The notes below the pieces were generated by a model, which saw only the letters and a program-made list of their open reading frames with translations, was not told where the DNA came from and made no database searches. Source: Echinococcus granulosus (taxonomy: Eukaryota; Platyhelminthes; Cestoda; Cyclophyllidea; Taeniidae). Taken from it: a DNA stretch of 24,650 bases. The DNA lies in assembly GCF_000524195.1 (NCBI RefSeq), contig NW_020170547.1, positions 1-24,650 of the forward strand. The letters are read 5' to 3'. Numbering within the stretch: position 1 is the stretch's first letter; every line of letters begins with the position of its first letter. Below are positions 21,052 to 24,650 of the stretch, piece by piece. The translations under genes were made by a program, and so were the position numbers.

Positions 21052-22909
21052 ATGAGCACCGAAATGTCAGATGAAAGTTATCTGGCGGAGAATTCTTCTA
21101 GTTGCAATCTCACATTTGAGGTATGAATGTCATTTTAATCACAAACCGTACTCTATTTGTAGCTTCAAGATGCGACCTTCCCATCCCTTACCCCCGTGAT
21201 TGACCGCAAAGGTATTGTGGTTTGCTCAAAGCAGCTAGTAGCGTTCAAGTTCATTCTCACGGTGGTTTCAGTATAGTTGCTGCCTCCCAAATAAAACCCC
21301 TTCATTTGTTTTTAGTAACCCGTGTTTAGAAAGTGGTGCGGCTGTCCTTTGTCCGAATAATTTTTTATTTCCTTTTTGGTATTTTAAATCACCCAATCTG
21401 TAATTTACTTCCAGATTCCAAATTCAATAGAAAGTACTCTGCTTCACTCCTTCTCGATGCTAACGGTCGAACACGAACGCCTATTCATTTTGGTAGGTAA
21501 ATATGCAGCTTAGTCCAGTCTATCATCTCTTTTTCCTCTATCACTTCTTGTTGGTTCTTCGTGTCTAGATTACCTAGTTTTCCTGTAAATATAAGGTGGT
21601 GGCTGAATTACAGCTCATCTTTAAGGGTTGCGTCCACGTTGTCCATAACCTAACCATCTAAAATCGTGCTAGGTAGTTGAAATGGTCGTGTGCCGGGCGC
21701 GTCCATTGGTCTAACTTGCCCGACTTGAGACGTTTCTTGCAAGATTCACTGATTCCTGTGTGTTTTTTATGAGCTACACTGCGATTACTGGAGTCCAGTT
21801 TAGGCAAGTAAGGTCTTTAGATTCGTGGCGAAATTCGGGAAGTTTTCTTGTGCTAGTCTTTGGGATTCTGCAAATAATTCCGCTCTGTAAATAATCAAGA
21901 ATTGACATATAAGGCCGTTGTCATTGTACTCTGAGGGATCCTTCATGCTTGTCCTGTTTAGTTGATTTTTGTCACTGATTCCTTCCAGACGTTAATTTGG
22001 AGCAGCCCTCCCTAGCAGAGCCTGATTCATCGTCATCTTGCACAAGCGCAACACCAATCAGGGAAAGACGAGAACCCTTTCGTAAGTGAAATGTACTTTA
22101 TCAACTATTCCATTTTCTATAGTCCTTCTATTCCCCTCTAGTTAATTTTCAGCGTTACTAGTTTCCTAAAAGTTACCGGAACTGAGTTTTTAGCCTAGGA
22201 AATATTGTCGTTATTTGCTAGTTGCGTATTCCTTGTGATGACTCAATTTAATTGTCTTGTGTTTCTTTGTTTCCAACTGACGCTAATTTGACCGCTGCTT
22301 TTGCTAGACTTGAGCTTCGGTCTCCTTATTTTTGCCCTTCTGATTTCTAAATTTCCTTAATATCATTACCGATAGCACATTTCAACAAGCCTGATAGCAG
22401 TTATTTCCAGCAAAGATGCCCTAATATGTCTCCAACTTCATCTCCATCACCTTTTCCCTTCATTAACATGTAGATTGCGTTCTTTCTAGAAAAACTACTT
22501 CTCACCCTGGCACCAACATCATCCTCTTCTCCGATAGCGCCACCCCGCATAGTGAAGAAACGAGCCTCTAGTAAGTGCAGGATTTCTTCCCATTTTAAAT
22601 GCACCCTACATCTCCCCTTCCCCTCGCTTTCCTTCACATCTTACAGCTCTTCCTAATTTGATCCCACCAACGTCGTTGGTAGCAGCGGCGAGAGGTGAAA
22701 GTGCGTTTCACCGTCGTAAGGCATACGATGAAGTTCGTCGCAAACGTTCCCTCCCCGTTTCCCGCATTGACCCGCGTCGGCATCCCAGCATCATCGCAAT
22801 GGCGGTTGCTGGTCAGCAGCGTACCGATGCCGCCGCCTTGCGGGCTTCCAAGCGTGCTGAGGCTCGACGTCAGGCCATGGACAGGAATCGCCATGGTTTA
22901 GACTTGTAA
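21052..22909 (+). CDS. Unrecognised 210-aa polar protein, six exons
   Basis: Exons 21052-21120, 21163-21211, 21415-21492, 21989-22081, 22490-22570 and 22647-22909 join in phase with GT-AG introns of 42, 203, 496, 408 and 76 bases. The sum is 633 nt, ending at TAA. The protein begins MSTEMSDESYLAENSSSCN. It continues with DATFPSLTPVIDRK, YSASLLLDANGRTRTPIHFG, a Ser-rich segment and APPRIVKKRAS, and ends in a basic, Arg/Ala-rich stretch (RRKAYDEVRRKRS, then SRIDPRRHPS, then ASKRAEARRQAM). I see no signal peptide, membrane segment or known domain. It looks largely disordered, except that the last 70 residues could form a basic helix. The role is unknown, and nuclear or RNA/protein-binding use is only a guess from charge. 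The start is uncertain because an overlapping upstream ATG exists. Confidence 0.72.
21121..21162 (+). other. 42-nt intron
   Basis: GTATGA to CTATTTGTAG between exons 1 and 2 of the 210-aa gene. It is close to the lower size limit for animal introns. Reading through it meets an in-frame stop (GTA TGA), so removal is needed for the model. Confidence 0.6.
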
Positions 22910-23421
22910 ATGCCACGTTTGTTTGGCGGTGCACGTATTTATTTAAAGATTTGATATCTCACTGGTAATATATGCACCTTGCTAATAGTTTGAGGCTCAG
23001 CTCGCTTACGTGTCGCATTCCCGGTGGTGGCGTGCGTTTTATCTCATCATTGCGACACTGGATTCGGTCCCCGTCTGTAAAACAAAACCTGATGGCACTT
23101 AAATCCAGAAACATGCTCTTTAGGTTTACCCTTTATAAAGAGGTACGTAGTTATTATTTTGGGGTTTGTTTTAAATGAATTTCGCCCATTATTATCGAGT
23201 AATCTTCATCTGGCTGTCTTATTTGGGAGTTGGGTGATTTTACAGTTGATGGAGTTTTCGATTGGTTAATTTTTTTCTAGGAAGGGTGGGTACGGTCTAT
23301 CTGTAAAGCACATGGAATTCATACAATCGAACCTTATTCAAGGTGTCAACCAGTTAACTTTTATGCCATGCTTGATAAGGATAACGGGTGCAAACTCCCC
23401 TGGCTTCTTTCGACTTACGTC
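22910..23421. other. Tail-to-tail spacer
   Basis: Holds the 3' ends of two convergent genes. I see no clear AATAAA for the plus gene. A TTTATT near 22940 gives AATAAA on the minus strand, which is a possible but distant signal for the membrane-protein gene. The 68-codon open frame at 22972-23178 shows no sign of coding. Confidence 0.45.
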
Positions 23422-23715
23422 TCATTGAATGTAAAGAAGGAGTTGGATGACCGTTAGTGCGATTAGAATGGGCACCAAAAACAGCGTGAATATGAATCGA
23501 CTTGTTGCGCAGATACTGTAAAGGAAGGAGAATTCACTCATTCTTGTAGCTTTTCAGTCTTTGATGGTTCGGGTTGAGACGTGAGCTTACGGGCTTTGCC
23601 AATCATGAGGACAAAAGGTGAGTGAGACGGCTATTGAAAGAACAAGTCCAGTCATCCATACTAAGAAGGCGGTTTGCGATTTGGTTGGACCATCAGGGTC
23701 GTCTTGGTCGGGCAT
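23422..23715 (-). CDS. Unrecognised 72-aa protein with two membrane segments, two exons
   Basis: Exon 1 runs 23715-23591 and exon 2 runs 23515-23422, joined in phase across a 75-base intron (CC/GTAAGC to TTTACAG). The protein starts MPDQDDPDGPTKSQ, a short acidic-polar head. Residues 15-34 (TAFLVWMTGLVLSIAVSLTF) and 49-71 (from FIFTLFLVPILIALT) are hydrophobic enough to be membrane helices. The linker between them has CPHDWQSPICATSR, with two Cys. It ends LLLYIQ-TGA. The length and the two helices suggest a small integral membrane protein or a subunit of a membrane complex. I do not recognise the family. An acceptor (TTTTTTTTACCATTTCAG) lies 7 bases before the ATG. Neither exon alone is long enough to stand out as an ORF, so it is easy to miss. 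Confidence 0.7.
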
Positions 23716-24583
23716 TTTGGGACTGAAATGGTAAAAAAAAGCGTCTTGGAGGCTGTTCATTGAAGAAAAGACTCATTGCACCATCAACCAAACGAAATTG
23801 ATGGAACTATTGCACCACGTTGATTTTCAGCCTCAGCATAATGCCCGCACGTTGGACGTCAGAATGTCAACTTGCCATTTGACAGTGTGAAGGTGCTCTC
23901 ATGAATCTACATTAAATGGTGAATATCAAAGCGGCGATCTAATGCAATAGAGGTGGTAGCTCACCACAGTGTAGACGGAGGAATGTGCGACCAGCACTGA
24001 GTACTCAAGTAAACTTTGGACTTTGTCACATTACGACAATGTGCAAACATTCCGCTTGGTGCTATGCCATTGGTCTTCGAAGGTGGAGGTGGAGGCTCGG
24101 CATCCCCACTACATGTATTCGCTACTTCTCTGTTCACAATCCGGTCAACTAGCATTTATTTAAGGTTCGTCGTGACACACAGGTCATGTTTCTGGTGTGA
24201 CGTTCTGACTAAAATTCGAGGAGCAGGCAAACCTGTTACCAATGAAGAGGAAGACCTAGGTGGGCTGTACAATGTGATGAAAAGGAGCTGTCTGCTTTGA
24301 TTGCGACTGCAAGGCGCCTTCGTTGACTGTCGATTTAGACTATCAGGCTGTGCAACTTCTTACGGTTGTCGATTTGTTGCGGGAAAATCAATCTTCTAAA
24401 CGGCAGCACTTTTTCTCTTTGTCCCGCACTAGTGTGGATTGAAGTAACTCAACGAACGACTCGGAGCTCCGCAGAATTGCAAGTTGGAGGAAAGTCGCGA
24501 CAGGGAAAGGCCCGTCGACCTCCGACGAAAAGGCAGACTTGTCAAATACTGCGTTGTCTTTTACGACGTAATCTTACCAAGAA
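23716..24583. other. Upstream region of the membrane-protein gene
   Basis: No supported gene. Contains a GGTGGA run near 24081-24095 and two overlapping open frames (24016-24300 on +, 23961-24155 on -) without motifs. The part from about 24440 to 24570 is richer in CpG than the rest and precedes a possible plus-strand start. Confidence 0.4.
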
Positions 24584-24650
24584 ATGTCAACAAACCATTC
24601 CGCCACTGCGGCACCGCCTTCCACTCCCTCTGCTAAGTACTCTATTTCAC
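24584..24650 (+). CDS. Possible 5' end of a gene, cut by the window edge
   Basis: ATG at 24584 opens a frame that stays open to the window end and reads MSTNHSATAAPPSTPSAKYS. Ser/Thr/Pro/Ala-rich N-termini are common in animal proteins, and the upstream sequence is CpG-rich. Only 22 codons are seen, so chance is quite possible. Confidence 0.3.
   Translation, partial: MSTNHSATAAPPSTPSAKYSIS

Noticed and set aside
1..24650. CRISPR arrays, bacterial operons, tRNA or rRNA genes
   Set aside because: No regularly spaced direct repeats, no ribosome-binding sites linked to long ORFs, and no tRNA-like or rRNA-like sequence was seen. The window has spliced eukaryotic genes.

Overview
The window looks like a piece of a metazoan nuclear genome in a draft scaffold with one 100-N gap (11566-11665). 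Genes are split by spliceosomal GT-AG introns of 42 to about 1240 bases. Exons are short and sparse, and the first half is filled with decayed interspersed repeats. A parasitic flatworm, such as a tapeworm, is a reasonable inference from the mix of very small introns, repeat-rich spacers and acceptors close to start codons. No sequence search was run, so the species is not known.

Layout. 1-13.1 kb: no convincing gene. It holds copies of an interspersed element. One copy of at least about 1.7 kb lies on + (about 2800-4545) and a second, inverted and interrupted copy lies on - (about 12450-10700). Seven further copies of the element's 3' tail are scattered around them, one of them with part of the adjoining core. 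13.1-20.2 kb: a minus-strand gene whose 12 coding exons I assembled by splice phase. It encodes a ubiquitin-specific protease of about 642 aa, most like the USP2/USP21/USP8 group. The catalytic Cys, His and Asp, the QQDA box and both zinc-ribbon CxxC pairs are visible. 20.2-21.05 kb: a spacer between divergent genes. 21.05-22.9 kb: a plus-strand six-exon gene for a 210-aa, mostly polar protein with a basic C-terminus that I do not recognise. 23.4-23.7 kb: a minus-strand two-exon gene for a 72-aa protein with two predicted membrane segments, also unrecognised. 24.58 kb to the end: a possible start of another plus-strand gene, cut by the window edge.

Nothing ties these genes into one pathway. 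The arrangement is head-to-head (protease / 210-aa protein), tail-to-tail (210-aa protein / membrane protein), and perhaps head-to-head again at the right edge. The gene models rest on reading-frame continuity across introns and, for the protease, on family motifs. They have no transcript support here.
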